Shown here: positions 31,160-40,113 of the stretch, piece after piece | Layout of the letters: each line of letters begins with the position of its first letter | Numbering within the stretch: position 1 is the first letter of the stretch | Source of the DNA: Alteromonas lipotrueiana | GTDB lineage: Bacteria; Pseudomonadota; Gammaproteobacteria; Enterobacterales; Alteromonadaceae | Length of the DNA: 64,000 bases | Assembly (NCBI RefSeq): GCF_019249245.1 | Contig: NZ_JAESDK010000008.1 | Span: 1 to 64,000 of the forward strand | Reading direction: 5' to 3' | Program-made: the position numbers and the translations under genes | The notes under the pieces: generated by a model | Database searches by the model: none | What the model saw: only the letters and a program-made list of their open reading frames with translations | What the model was told of the DNA's origin: nothing

Positions 31160-31679
31160 GTCTACAGGAATTGTTGCAAAGCAATGGGGCCTGCTGGCCC
31201 TGTTGCTTTGTCTTAGTGGCTCACTTCAGGCGCATCAGATTAAGGCGGCAATTACTACGGTCTTATTTAACCCGCGTACCGAAAACATCGAAGTGATGCA
31301 TCGGTTTAATTTGCACGATGCAGAACATGCGGTTAAAGCTTTGTTTGATAAGCAGGCTGACATTTTAGACGATACCGCTACCCAGCAGCAGTTTGCTGAA
31401 TATGTGGCTCAACGGTTCTCTCTTCTGAATAGCAACGAAGATGCCTTAGGTTTAAAAACAGTTGGCTTTGAAAACGAAGGCAAGTTTTTCTGGGTGTATC
31501 AGGAAACTGAACACCCCCCAGAGCTTGAAGGATTGAAAATTCGCCATGATGCGTTACGCGACTTATGGCCTTCTCAGGTTAATACGTTAAATGTAGAAGG
31601 GATGGGCGACATTAAAACGTTAACCTTTGATGGTAATGCTACCCTGCTGGAAGTAGGTTTTAATGCTAATCACCACTAA
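31152..31679 (+). CDS. DUF6702-like exported protein
   Basis: A ~175-aa protein with a signal peptide (WGLLALLLCLSGSLQA). The mature part, HQIKAAITTVLFNPRTENIEVMHRF, resembles the DUF6702 family often found beside M1 peptidases in alteromonads. Function is unknown. The ATG at 31152 overlaps the peptidase stop by 8 bases; the frame is open to 31137. Coupling suggests it works with or is exported alongside the peptidase. Confidence 0.72.
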   Translation: MTKSTGIVAKQWGLLALLLCLSGSLQAHQIKAAITTVLFNPRTENIEVMHRFNLHDAEHAVKALFDKQADILDDTATQQQFAEYVAQRFSLLNSNEDALGLKTVGFENEGKFFWVYQETEHPPELEGLKIRHDALRDLWPSQVNTLNVEGMGDIKTLTFDGNATLLEVGFNANHH

Positions 31680-31705
31680 CCTATAATACTTATCTTTATA
31701 CAGCT

Positions 31706-31758
31706 AAAAGCCTGACTGTCGAACCCGCGAACACGGGGGCCCACAATCAGGCTTTTTA
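31706..31758. terminator. Bidirectional intrinsic terminator
   Basis: AAAAGCCTGA (31706-31715) pairs with TCAGGCTTTTT (31747-31757). A-rich and T-rich ends on each side suit both the rightward M1/DUF6702 genes and the leftward 31.8-kb gene. Confidence 0.75.
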
Positions 31759-31771
31759 TTTATGTCTGAAA

Positions 31772-32086
31772 TTATTCGTTTTCTTCTGTCATTGAAAATG
31801 GCATGGTCATTTCAGAGTCTACCTTTTCTGGCTCTCCCACCATTTCTTCATAAGGTGAGTCGTAGGTCATTACCGCTTCTTTGACATTGCATTTGGCAAA
31901 AGCTTTTCGAACCTCAGCCGCGTTACTAAAGCGCTTAGGGCGGTCTTCATCTTTATCAAATACCATCCCCGACTTGCCCTCTACTGTAACTTTGACAATA
32001 AAACCGTTTATTTCAAATGACTGTACTTCCAGACGCTCGATATCGGTTGATGAACCAGAAACATCTTTGAAGAAAAATTTATCCAT
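31772..32086 (-). CDS. Small DUF6482-like protein
   Basis: A 104-aa acidic cytoplasmic protein. IERLEVQSFE at the N-terminal side and a YDSPYEEMVG motif near the C terminus resemble the DUF6482 family, whose function is unknown. The start at 32086 is chosen because AGGA lies just upstream of it; a second ATG at 32107 would put that ribosome site inside the gene. Confidence 0.6.
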   Translation of the reverse strand: MDKFFFKDVSGSSTDIERLEVQSFEINGFIVKVTVEGKSGMVFDKDEDRPKRFSNAAEVRKAFAKCNVKEAVMTYDSPYEEMVGEPEKVDSEMTMPFSMTEENE

Positions 32087-32260
32087 GAGGAATCCTGTTG
32101 ATAACATAACTACAGGTTCATACGCCGATACTGAGCTACAGATTGGTTTGGTGAATTAAATTAAAGCAAGCTTGTCTTAAGCGTTATACATTTACTGTTT
32201 GATGTAACAATGAGAATATTATGAACAGGCTGGTAAAAAAGCGATCATATTGAATACTTT

Positions 32261-32288
32261 TTGAGTAGCAAAAAGGTGTTAGTATAAA
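32261..32288 (+). promoter_or_regulatory. Candidate sigma-70 promoter for the DUF3014 gene
   Basis: TTGAGT (32261-32266) and TATAAA (32283-32288) are spaced by 16 bases, in the ~300-base gap between divergent genes. The leader to the start codon would be about 95 bases. Confidence 0.45.
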
Positions 32289-32387
32289 ATTACTCTGTCT
32301 CTAAAACGGCTTACCTAAGCGCTGGGCAGCAGGTACGATTTTTATCACAAAGCCAGTTTAAGGAATTAACTACATGGTGGAAATGTT

Positions 32388-33236
32388 ATGAGTGAAGATA
32401 CCGAGAAACGCAAAGTAGCCCCACATATCGTATTGGCGGTAATTATTCTTATTGTTATATTAGCGGTGTTTTTTTGGCCTTCTGAGGAAGAACAGCCAAT
32501 TCCGGCTAAAGAACAAACAACATCTCAACCAGAACCCCCACCCATTCAAGAAGAAGATAATTTTGAGCCTGAACCTGCTCCCGCGCCCGTCGAAATTGAT
32601 CCCGACCGCGAAGTAGAACCCATGGATCCCGATGCGCAGGTCACTGAGTCAGAGCCATTGGATAGCAGTGACGAGGGTATACGTAGCTCACTCAATACGT
32701 TATCAGAAGATGAACAGGTAAATAGCTTACTGGTCGATGAAGGATTGCTTCAGCGCTTTGTGGTTTCGGTAAGTAATCTGGCAAACAATGAAATGACTGC
32801 CCAACAGCCTTTGAAAGCACCAGAGCAAAACTTCCGGGTATATTCTCAGGCCGGTAAACAATGGATTGATGCTGCCAGCTACAAACGCTATACCCCTTAT
32901 GTGCAAATGATAGAGTCGATGGAAAACGAAGCACTGCTGAATTTATATAAACAATATAAACCCCAGATTCAGCAAAAATTTGATGAAATCGGCAACCCTG
33001 AAAAGCCGTTTGATGAAGTCGCAATTACCGCGATTAATCAGTTACTTGATACCCCGGAGGTACCGGTTCCGGTAGAAGTATACAGTGATTCTGTAGCGTA
33101 CAAGTATGCCGACTCACAATTAGAAAATCTGAGCGAGCCGCAAAAGCAGTTGCTTCGCACTGGCCCTGACAACATGCGGCGTATTAAGGCGAAGCTTCGT
33201 GAAATAAAAGCGTTGCTTGAAGATAATGGATCTTAG
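32388..33236 (+). CDS. DUF3014 membrane-anchored protein
   Basis: 282 aa. A single N-terminal membrane helix (IVLAVIILIVILAVFFWP, cytoplasmic N terminus) is followed by a Pro/Glu-rich linker (about residues 36-90) and a C-terminal domain with RFVVSVSNLANNEM and YKRYTPYVQM blocks typical of DUF3014. The role is unknown; the topology suggests a periplasmic domain held at the inner membrane. It overlaps the next gene. Confidence 0.8.
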   Translation: MSEDTEKRKVAPHIVLAVIILIVILAVFFWPSEEEQPIPAKEQTTSQPEPPPIQEEDNFEPEPAPAPVEIDPDREVEPMDPDAQVTESEPLDSSDEGIRSSLNTLSEDEQVNSLLVDEGLLQRFVVSVSNLANNEMTAQQPLKAPEQNFRVYSQAGKQWIDAASYKRYTPYVQMIESMENEALLNLYKQYKPQIQQKFDEIGNPEKPFDEVAITAINQLLDTPEVPVPVEVYSDSVAYKYADSQLENLSEPQKQLLRTGPDNMRRIKAKLREIKALLEDNGS

Positions 33237-33798
33237 TCGCTTTAGCCAACAGGTTACCGATGCGGTGGGGGACGAGTCTCGTGCCTTACCGCCGGTAGAC
33301 CAATGGGACCCGCCATTTTGCGGCGATATGGATATGGTCATTAAATTGGATGGCTCCTGGCATTACCAAAATAGTCCGATTGGCCGCCAGGCGTTGGTTA
33401 AACTGTTTTCTACCGTAATTAAAAAAGAGCAGGACGCGTATTTTCTGGTTACTCCGGTAGAAAAGATTGGGATTCAGGTTGAAGATGTGCCGTTTATTGT
33501 GACTCAATGGCAGGCCGAAGACGATGGTATTGTATTTACCACCAACGTGGGTGAGCGCTTTACTTTGTCATCAAATCACCCGCTTGAATTACGCATGCCC
33601 CCCGCGGCAATAGAAGCACCAGACACCACCCCTATACCGTATGTTTGTGTTCGCACAAACCTGTGGGCGCGTTTACACCAAAATGTGTATTACCAGCTAA
33701 TAGAACATGCCTCCAAGCGCATCCATGAAGGAATGCAGCAGCTTTATATTACCAGTGAATATGAGCCCTTTGTTATTGGTGAAGTTCCGGCCGAATAA
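33226..33798 (+). CDS. DUF1285 protein
   Basis: A 190-aa soluble protein with the DUF1285 signature (PPVDQWDPPFCGDMDMVI, YFLVTPVEKIGIQVEDVPF). Family function is unknown. The start at 33226 overlaps the DUF3014 stop by 11 bases, and the DUF3014-DUF1285 pair is likely one operon. Confidence 0.82.
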   Translation: MDLSRFSQQVTDAVGDESRALPPVDQWDPPFCGDMDMVIKLDGSWHYQNSPIGRQALVKLFSTVIKKEQDAYFLVTPVEKIGIQVEDVPFIVTQWQAEDDGIVFTTNVGERFTLSSNHPLELRMPPAAIEAPDTTPIPYVCVRTNLWARLHQNVYYQLIEHASKRIHEGMQQLYITSEYEPFVIGEVPAE

Positions 33799-33885
33799 TT
33801 TGGCCGGGTCTTGCCTATCTGCTTTACATTTGCCTGTGAGGTACCCTACAGTAGGTTTTCCTTACCGCGTTTAAAGAGCATAACA

Positions 33886-35169
33886 ATGAAGAAAAAACTG
33901 GCCCTTATAATAGCCGGATGCTGCGCCAGCCATCTGGCAGTAGCCGACACCTATATTCATGCCGGAAAATTATTTGACGGCACTTCAGATACTCTTCAGT
34001 CAGAAATGACCCTTATCATCTCTGATAATAAAATCAGCAAAATCAGTCAGGGTTATCAACAGCCTGGCACCGATGATACCGTGGTCAACTTAAAAAATAG
34101 TACCGTATTACCTGGTCTAATGGACATGCATGTTCATTTGTCGTCTGAACACGGCGGGCCGCAAACTTACCTTGAACGCTATACGTTAAACGAGGCTGAC
34201 TTTGCCTATAAAGCAGCCAATAACGCCAAAACAACCTTGCATGCGGGTTTCACAACCGTTCGTAATTTAGGTGACGGTTACAACGAGACAGTGGCATTAC
34301 GTAAAGCAATAGACAAAGGCCTGATGCAAGGCCCACGAATATTCACCGCAGCTAAATCAATTGCAACAACTGGCGGCCACGCAGATCCGAGCAATGGTAT
34401 GGCCAAAACCATTCAACCAGATGTAGGTCCAACCCAAGGGGTAGTCAACGGTGTCGCCGAAGCTCGTCAGGCGGTACGTCAGCGTTATAAAGATGGCGCT
34501 GATGTCATAAAAATCACCGCCACCGGCGGGGTGTTGAGTGTAGCTAAAAGTGGCCAAAACCCTCAGTTTATGACCGACGAAGTAGAAGCCATTGTCGATA
34601 CCGCAAAAGACTACGGCATGACCGTTGCTGTGCATGCCCACGGCAAAGAAGGAATGAAGCGTGCCATCAAAGCCGGCGTTACCTCAATTGAACATGGCAC
34701 CTACATGGATAAAGAAGCCATTGATTTGATGAAACAAAATAACACTTACTATGTGCCCACCATTATGGCCGGAAAATTTGTTGCTGAAAAAGCCAAAATC
34801 GACGGGTATTTTCCTGACCTGGTCCGCCCAAAAGCAGCAAAAATTGGTCCCTTGATTCAGGATACGTTCGCTACAGCCCATAAAGCAGGGGTGAACATTG
34901 CATTTGGAACCGACAGTGGTGTGTCGGCACACGGAGATAATGCCGAAGAGTTTGGTTATATGGTTGAAGCTGGAATGTCTGAAGCCGAAGCGCTTAAGAC
35001 AGCCACCGTGCACGCGGCAAAAATGCTTCAGGTAGATGATCGTCTGGGTAGTCTGGAAAAAGGCAAACTGGCAGATATTATTGCGGTACAAGGAAACCCA
35101 CTTGATGATATCAGCGTAATGAGCAAGGTGACCTTTGTAATGAAGGATGGTGAGATTATCAAACAATAG
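33886..35169 (+). CDS. Exported amidohydrolase (imidazolonepropionase-like)
   Basis: A 427-aa metal-dependent hydrolase of the amidohydrolase superfamily with a signal peptide ([20 protein letters not shown]). The metal-site motifs are [22 protein letters not shown] and FGTDSG, in order. Such exported enzymes are often Xaa-Pro or other dipeptidases, but the substrate is not determinable here. The start at 33886 follows an AAAGAG ribosome site and begins the signal peptide; the frame is open to 33811. Confidence 0.87.
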   Translation: MKKKLALIIAGCCASHLAVADTYIHAGKLFDGTSDTLQSEMTLIISDNKISKISQGYQQPGTDDTVVNLKNSTVLPGLMDMHVHLSSEHGGPQTYLERYTLNEADFAYKAANNAKTTLHAGFTTVRNLGDGYNETVALRKAIDKGLMQGPRIFTAAKSIATTGGHADPSNGMAKTIQPDVGPTQGVVNGVAEARQAVRQRYKDGADVIKITATGGVLSVAKSGQNPQFMTDEVEAIVDTAKDYGMTVAVHAHGKEGMKRAIKAGVTSIEHGTYMDKEAIDLMKQNNTYYVPTIMAGKFVAEKAKIDGYFPDLVRPKAAKIGPLIQDTFATAHKAGVNIAFGTDSGVSAHGDNAEEFGYMVEAGMSEAEALKTATVHAAKMLQVDDRLGSLEKGKLADIIAVQGNPLDDISVMSKVTFVMKDGEIIKQ

Positions 35170-35178
35170 AAGGTAACA

Positions 35179-35766
35179 ATGGGAATAAGAAGGCAATTAA
35201 AAGCCGGGACTCACAGGCTGGTCGCCTCAAAGAATATGCTTTCGGGTATTACCGTAGCCTCGTTGCTCGAGTCCACTATTATTCCCATACCTTTAGAAGC
35301 CGTTATGGTGCCACTGATGCAAGCGCGTCGCGATAAGCTATGGCTGATTGCGCTAATGGCCACAGTGGGATGCCTGCTTGGCGCTGTTATTGGCTATGGG
35401 CTGGGTTATTACCTGTTCGACCTGGTGGGCGACTGGATTATCAGTACCTTCGCCAACCAGGAAAAATTTGATCAGGTAAAACAGCAAATGGAAAACCAGG
35501 GCTTTTGGTTTGTAATGACGCTAGGTATTGCCCCCATTCCTTTCCAAATTGCTATGCTGGCCGCCGGTGCCACTCAGTTTTCTCTTCCTTTGTTTGTGGC
35601 CGCTACCGTAGTTGCCCGCTCAATACGATACTTTGGGCTTGCGGTGGTGGTGTATGTGGCAGGAAATAAAGCCCAGCATTTTATTGAGCGTTACAAGGGC
35701 TGGGCGATTCTTGCAATAACTCTCATTGTTTTGTTGCTTTGGTATCTTAGTACGTTACTAAAGTAG
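35179..35766 (+). CDS. VTT/DedA-type membrane protein (YqaA-like)
   Basis: A 195-aa inner-membrane protein of the VTT (SNARE-associated/DedA) superfamily: ESTIIPIPLEAVMVPLM in the first re-entrant region and an APIPFQIAMLAAGATQ motif in the second. Family members are linked to lipid scrambling or envelope maintenance. It starts 9 bases after the amidohydrolase stop, so probably shares its mRNA. Confidence 0.8.
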   Translation: MGIRRQLKAGTHRLVASKNMLSGITVASLLESTIIPIPLEAVMVPLMQARRDKLWLIALMATVGCLLGAVIGYGLGYYLFDLVGDWIISTFANQEKFDQVKQQMENQGFWFVMTLGIAPIPFQIAMLAAGATQFSLPLFVAATVVARSIRYFGLAVVVYVAGNKAQHFIERYKGWAILAITLIVLLLWYLSTLLK

Positions 35767-35838
35767 CCATTCTTTTTTACAATAATGACGCCACAGCCCA
35801 GCTTTTAAATCAGGGTTATTGGGTATCAGGAGATCTTG

Positions 35839-36300
35839 ATGTCGTACCGTACTTATTTAAACCCCGAACAAAAAAAATGGCTACAGCAACATCCTGAAGA
35901 GGCTCGCGAACAGCGTACGGAGCTTCACCATCAGGCCCAGAACTTTCAACTACAGGTCGATCAGACAAACACTGTAGAATACGCCAGCCGGGCGTTGGAA
36001 ACCGCCCATGCAATAATATTAGCCTTACACCATCCGCATTCTTCTTCACAGACAATTGCTGAGGATTTTATTGCCTATGGGGCCCTCACGGTGTATTTAG
36101 CCGCACGCTATCAGGATAGCGGCGATAGTCAGGCTGCTGAACAGGTTTACGCAGATAGTCAGCAGCAGTTAATGGCTCTTACTCCGCTTTTTGCTACTGA
36201 GCCTGAAATAGCAACACTTCTTCAGTCTATTGTTCATGGTTTGAGCCCGGCAGCTTCACCACGGCCCAACTCTGGCGATTCGACTGTTCAGGTTCACTAA
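35839..36300 (+). CDS. Hypothetical protein, helical
   Basis: 153 aa, Gln- and Ala-rich, no signal peptide or membrane segment; probably an all-helical TPR-like protein (repeated A..Y..SG...AA..VY pattern). I do not recognise the family. The ATG at 35839 follows AGGAG with good spacing. Confidence 0.6.
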   Translation: MSYRTYLNPEQKKWLQQHPEEAREQRTELHHQAQNFQLQVDQTNTVEYASRALETAHAIILALHHPHSSSQTIAEDFIAYGALTVYLAARYQDSGDSQAAEQVYADSQQQLMALTPLFATEPEIATLLQSIVHGLSPAASPRPNSGDSTVQVH

Positions 36301-36423
36301 TTCACTCTTATCGGCTTAACCGTAAAGTCCATAAAATACTATTATTTTAATTATTATTAAGTAATCAATGTTGAAAACTTTGCGTATATAAGGCTACGCT
36401 GATAAAAAATAATTGAGAACGAT

Positions 36424-37215
36424 GTGACTGACAATATACGTACAGCCCTCGCATTTGGTGGTTATGCTGCCAAAACCATAGTTTATTGCCTATTAGGTAT
36501 TTTAGTAATTGGTACCGCTATTGGTAATTTCAGACAAGACACCCCTTCGCAAAAGTCGGTATTTATAAAGCTGGTAGAGCAACCATTTGGTCAGGTTATT
36601 CTTGGCATCGTTATTGTGGGTATGGCCTGCTATGTTTTATGGCGTCTGTCCCAGGCGCTCTTCAATATTGATAAGCTGGATGACAGTGCTAAAGATGTCC
36701 TCAAACGAGTCTTCTATTTTGTATCGGCGATTATTTATGCTTCGGGTACTTACCTGGCCATTAAAGTGTTTCAGGGCGCCCGTAGTGATGGTGGCGGTCA
36801 AAACAGTAGTGAACAAATGTCTTCTACATTAATGCAGCAGACGTGGGGGCTTTGGTTGGTAGGCTTGTGCGGTGTAATTGTTATTCTATTTTCGTTCATA
36901 CAGTTCAAACACGCGATAAAATCTGATTTTATGGATAAATTTGACCTGCATAAGATGTCAGCAAAAGCAAAGTCGGCCGCAGAAAAGGTAGGCCGGATTG
37001 GCTTTTTCGCTAGAGGCGTTATCTATATCATGGTAGGTGGTTTCTTTGTGAGCGCTGCAATTGCGGCGGATCCTGAAGAGGCCGGTGGACTAAGAGATGC
37101 ACTAAATACGCTGATGCAGCAAAGCTACGGCCAGTATGCCGTTATGTTTATAGGCGCCGGGCTGTTTTTATTTGGAATATTCTGTGCGTTTGAAAGCCGT
37201 TATCACAAAACTTAG
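36424..37215 (+). CDS. DUF1206 membrane protein
   Basis: 263 aa with six hydrophobic segments arranged as three two-helix repeats. Each repeat starts with a GxxxxxxxY motif: GGYAAKTIVYCLLGI, then FVSAIIYASGTYLAIK, then IGFFARGVIYIMVGG. This is the DUF1206 pattern; function is unknown. The start codon is GTG. Confidence 0.8.
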   Translation: MTDNIRTALAFGGYAAKTIVYCLLGILVIGTAIGNFRQDTPSQKSVFIKLVEQPFGQVILGIVIVGMACYVLWRLSQALFNIDKLDDSAKDVLKRVFYFVSAIIYASGTYLAIKVFQGARSDGGGQNSSEQMSSTLMQQTWGLWLVGLCGVIVILFSFIQFKHAIKSDFMDKFDLHKMSAKAKSAAEKVGRIGFFARGVIYIMVGGFFVSAAIAADPEEAGGLRDALNTLMQQSYGQYAVMFIGAGLFLFGIFCAFESRYHKT

Positions 37216-37232
37216 GTGAGCTGAGTTGGGGT

Positions 37233-37268
37233 GTTGTGCCCACACATTTGTGTGGGCACAACTGTTTT
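37233..37268. terminator. Bidirectional terminator between DUF1206 gene and tusA
   Basis: GTTGTGCCCACAC-ATTT-GTGTGGGCACAAC, a 13-bp perfect stem with a 4-base loop, between convergent genes, followed by TGTTTTAA. Confidence 0.8.
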
Positions 37269-37521
37269 AAGCAACGCCTTTTTTAAGCAGGTACTGATAC
37301 GGTAATGTATCTGTTTGCTGTTTAATTAAAGTGTGTTGCATAAATCGGCAAAAACTAGGGATATCACGTGCAGTAGACGGATCGTCCGCAGTTATATACA
37401 AGGTTTCGCCTTCGGCCAATTTTCTAACTTTCAAACGTATCATCATTACCGGCTCAGGACAGCGCAAGCCCATCGCATCCAGGGTGTGGTCAGCCTCGGT
37501 AAAGTTTGTCAGATCACTCAC
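37267..37521 (-). CDS. tusA: Sulfur carrier TusA-family protein
   Basis: An 84-aa SirA/TusA-fold protein. The CPEP motif in [16 protein letters not shown] carries the cysteine that takes persulfide from IscS in tRNA 2-thiolation and molybdenum cofactor pathways. It lies 2 bases downstream of pyrE on the same strand. The length is normal for the family. Other TusA-like paralogues (YedF) are possible. Confidence 0.85.
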   Translation of the reverse strand: MSDLTNFTEADHTLDAMGLRCPEPVMMIRLKVRKLAEGETLYITADDPSTARDIPSFCRFMQHTLIKQQTDTLPYQYLLKKGVA

Positions 37522-37523
37522 TG

Positions 37524-38165
37524 CTATATTCCGTAAGTTTTGCGATACGCATTAATAGTGTCTATTTGAGTTTGTTGATCACCTTGTTCGTGTAGGTAAG
37601 TCACTACGTTATCCAAGGTTACAATAGCAATTACCCGGGTGTTAAAGTCGCGTTCAACTTCCTGAATGGCCGACAACTCACCCTGCCCTTTTTCCTGACG
37701 ATCAAGGGCAATAAGGACTCCGGCCAGCACCGCCTCATTTTGTTCAATAAGCTGCATTGACTCGCGTATTGCGGTTCCAGCGGTAATAACGTCATCCACC
37801 AGCATAATTTTTCCTGCCAACGGACTCCCTACCAAATTACCCCCTTCACCGTGAGTTTTGGCTTCTTTACGATTAAAGCAATAAGGCACATCCAGATTAT
37901 GCTCATCAGCCAGTGCCACCGCCGTAGTAGTAGCAATAGGGATACCTTTGTAAGCCGGTCCAAAAAGAGTATCGAAAGCCACTCCCGCCTCGGTTAATGC
38001 TGTGGCATAAAAGCGTCCTAGCCGCGCTAAATCGCCACCGCGGTTAAATAACCCGGCATTAAAAAAATACGGGCTGGTGCGGCCTGATTTAAGGGTAAAC
38101 TCTCCAAATTTCAGTACCCCACGATTAATGGCAAACTCAATAAATTCTCGTTGAAAAGACTTCAC
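37524..38165 (-). CDS. pyrE: Orotate phosphoribosyltransferase
   Basis: Transfers phosphoribose from PRPP to orotate to make OMP in pyrimidine synthesis. 213 aa, with [18 protein letters not shown] and the PRPP motif [12 protein letters not shown]. The order rph-pyrE is conserved with enterobacteria. It is 9 bases downstream of rph. Confidence 0.97.
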   Translation of the reverse strand: MKSFQREFIEFAINRGVLKFGEFTLKSGRTSPYFFNAGLFNRGGDLARLGRFYATALTEAGVAFDTLFGPAYKGIPIATTTAVALADEHNLDVPYCFNRKEAKTHGEGGNLVGSPLAGKIMLVDDVITAGTAIRESMQLIEQNEAVLAGVLIALDRQEKGQGELSAIQEVERDFNTRVIAIVTLDNVVTYLHEQGDQQTQIDTINAYRKTYGI

Positions 38166-38174
38166 TTGTGTCTC

Positions 38175-38888
38175 CTAAGCAAGCGCTGCTTTTTGAATAT
38201 CAAAAAGTTCGCGCAAACCGTGTTTCGCTAACTCCAGCATCTCGCTCATTTCATCAAACGAGAAGGCTTCGCCTTCAGCGGTACCCTGAACCTCAATAAG
38301 CTTACCGGTTTCAGTCATAACCACATTCATATCGGTTTCGGCTTTTGAGTCTTCAAGATATTCTAAATCAGATACAGGCTGACCCTCGTAAATTCCCACC
38401 GACAGAGCGGCAATCATGTGCTTGAGCGGATTAGTTTTAATGATGCCTTTACTGCGCATATAAGTCAGCGCATCAACCATGGCCACACACGCACCGGTAA
38501 TTGACGCGGTGCGGGTGCCACCGTCAGCCTGAATAACATCACAGTCAAGAGTCAGGGTATTTTCGCCTAATAACTTCAGGTCTACCGCCGCGCGTAACGA
38601 GCGGGCAATTAAACGTTGAATTTCTAATGTGCGACCACCCTGTTTACCACGCGCAGCCTCGCGCTGACTACGGGTATGGGTTGAGCGCGGTAACATACTG
38701 TACTCAGCCGTTATCCAGCCTTTACCCTGACCTTTCATAAATCGCGGTACGCCTTCTTCAACCGTGGCATTACACAGCACTTTAGTGTTGCCAAATTCAA
38801 TAAGTACCGACCCTTCAGCATGACAGGTAAAATCTCGGGTGATGGTAACCGGACGAATCTGGCTGGCAGTTCTGCCACTTGGACGCAT
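38175..38888 (-). CDS. rph: Ribonuclease PH
   Basis: A phosphorolytic 3'-5' exonuclease that trims tRNA 3' ends. 237 aa, full length, with signatures [13 protein letters not shown] at the N terminus, [20 protein letters not shown] (seen as [12 protein letters not shown]) and [19 protein letters not shown]. It is divergent from yicC and upstream of pyrE and tusA in one likely operon. Confidence 0.97.
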   Translation of the reverse strand: MRPSGRTASQIRPVTITRDFTCHAEGSVLIEFGNTKVLCNATVEEGVPRFMKGQGKGWITAEYSMLPRSTHTRSQREAARGKQGGRTLEIQRLIARSLRAAVDLKLLGENTLTLDCDVIQADGGTRTASITGACVAMVDALTYMRSKGIIKTNPLKHMIAALSVGIYEGQPVSDLEYLEDSKAETDMNVVMTETGKLIEVQGTAEGEAFSFDEMSEMLELAKHGLRELFDIQKAALA

Positions 38889-39075
38889 AGTGTTCTCCTA
38901 GCAAGGCGTAAGCACGCGGGGGATAAAAAATGATTACTGAACCTAAAGTATAACGTATTTGCGCAATGAAATTGAATGAAAGAAAAGGCATCGGCATAAG
39001 TACTAGGCACAAAAGCATCCTTTGGCGTATGATCAGGATTCAATACGAAGGCGGCAAATCGAAACGGATGAAATT

Positions 39076-39939
39076 ATGATTTACAGTATGACAGCATTCG
39101 CACGCAGTGAAACAAAGCAGGAATGGGGAACAGCAGTGTGGGAAATTCGCTCTGTTAACCAGCGTTTCCTGGAAAACTATTTTCGTCTACCTGAACAGTT
39201 TCGGTCATTAGAACCCGTATTACGTGAACGTTTCAGAAAAAAATTACAGCGCGGTAAAGTAGAATGTGCGTTGCGCTTTACCGCCAACGAAGCAACGGCA
39301 GGTAAGCTGACGCTAAACGAAGATTTAGCCAAACAGGTATTGCACGCTGCTGACTGGGTGCAATCGCATGGTCAGTCTACCGGGGTTAATCCGCTTGATG
39401 TTTTGCGTTGGCCTGGAGTTATCGCCGCCGAAGAAACCAGCATGGACACCATCACCAAAGATGCGATGGACGCCTTTGACCAGGCTTTGTCTCAGTTTGT
39501 CGAAGCCCGCGCTGCTGAAGGTAACACATTAAAAACACTGCTTGAACAGCGCCTTGACGCCATTGAAGCCGAGGTTAAAACCGTATCAACCAAAATGCCT
39601 GAAATTATACAATGGCAGCGAGAACGGGTTCAGACTCGATTCGAAGAAGCCCAGGTAGAGCTGGATGCAGGTCGTTTTGAACAAGAAATGATTATGCTGG
39701 CACAAAAAGTCGATGTGGCCGAAGAACTGGACCGCCTGAACTCCCACATCAGCGAAACACGTAATATTCTGAAAAAAGGCGGAGCCTGCGGACGCCGCCT
39801 GGACTTTATGATGCAAGAGTTCAATCGCGAGTCCAACACGCTTGGTTCTAAATCAATCAGTACCGAGATCACCCAGTCAGCGGTTGAACTTAAAGTACTG
39901 ATTGAGCAAATGCGCGAGCAGATCCAGAATATTGAATAG
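39076..39939 (+). CDS. yicC: YicC-family endoribonuclease
   Basis: 287 aa. YicC is a conserved endoribonuclease family member (E. coli YicC is linked to sRNA turnover). The start at 39076 (MIYSMTAFAR) aligns with E. coli MIRSMTAYAR; the frame is open to 39022. The DUF1732 C-terminal block (RLDFMMQEFNRESNTLGSKS) is intact. Its final 21 bases form the left attachment site of the island, so the island insertion leaves the coding sequence complete. Confidence 0.95.
   Translation: MIYSMTAFARSETKQEWGTAVWEIRSVNQRFLENYFRLPEQFRSLEPVLRERFRKKLQRGKVECALRFTANEATAGKLTLNEDLAKQVLHAADWVQSHGQSTGVNPLDVLRWPGVIAAEETSMDTITKDAMDAFDQALSQFVEARAAEGNTLKTLLEQRLDAIEAEVKTVSTKMPEIIQWQRERVQTRFEEAQVELDAGRFEQEMIMLAQKVDVAEELDRLNSHISETRNILKKGGACGRRLDFMMQEFNRESNTLGSKSISTEITQSAVELKVLIEQMREQIQNIE
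39919..39939 (+). repeat. attL core at the 3' end of yicC
   Basis: CAGATCCAGAATATTGA followed by ATAG forms the last codons of yicC. The same 17 bases followed by GTAG recur at 62322-62342. Together they bound a ~22.4-kb segment that starts with an integrase gene, the hallmark of site-specific integration into a gene end. Confidence 0.88.
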
Positions 39940-39980
39940 AGCTCACTAGCGCTCACAAAGACTCTCAAGACATTGAAAAA

Positions 39981-40009
39981 CCTCGCTTTAAAGCGGGGTT
40001 TTGTTTTTT
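39981..40009 (+). terminator. Intrinsic terminator after yicC (island side)
   Basis: CCTCGCTTTAAAGCGGGG hairpin followed by TTTTGTTTTTT. It lies inside the island, so it replaces the original yicC terminator. Confidence 0.82.
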
Positions 40010-40044
40010 ATCGTTCCGTATTTTTTCATTCTGTTTCATCTAAT

Positions 40045-40099
40045 TGGTGAGTATTGTGGTGAGTATTTTTCACTGCTAGTCTCAAACCACTGGTGAGTA
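40045..40099 (+). repeat. TGGTGAGTA repeats, left end (candidate arm-type sites)
   Basis: Three direct copies at 40045-40053, 40057-40065 and 40091-40099. The first two have a 12-base period, exactly as in the pair at the right end (62226-62246). The last copy abuts the integrase ribosome site. They are likely integrase arm sites or an autoregulatory target. Confidence 0.6.
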
Positions 40100-40113
40100 C
40101 AAGAGGTGAAAAA

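Noticed and set aside
39919..39939. tRNA or tmRNA gene as the island target
   Set aside because: The repeated sequence is the last codons of yicC; no cloverleaf can be drawn around either copy.
40093..40113. GTG start for the integrase
   Set aside because: The GTG is part of a TGGTGAGTA repeat, while the ATG at 40114 has a good ribosome site and suits family length.
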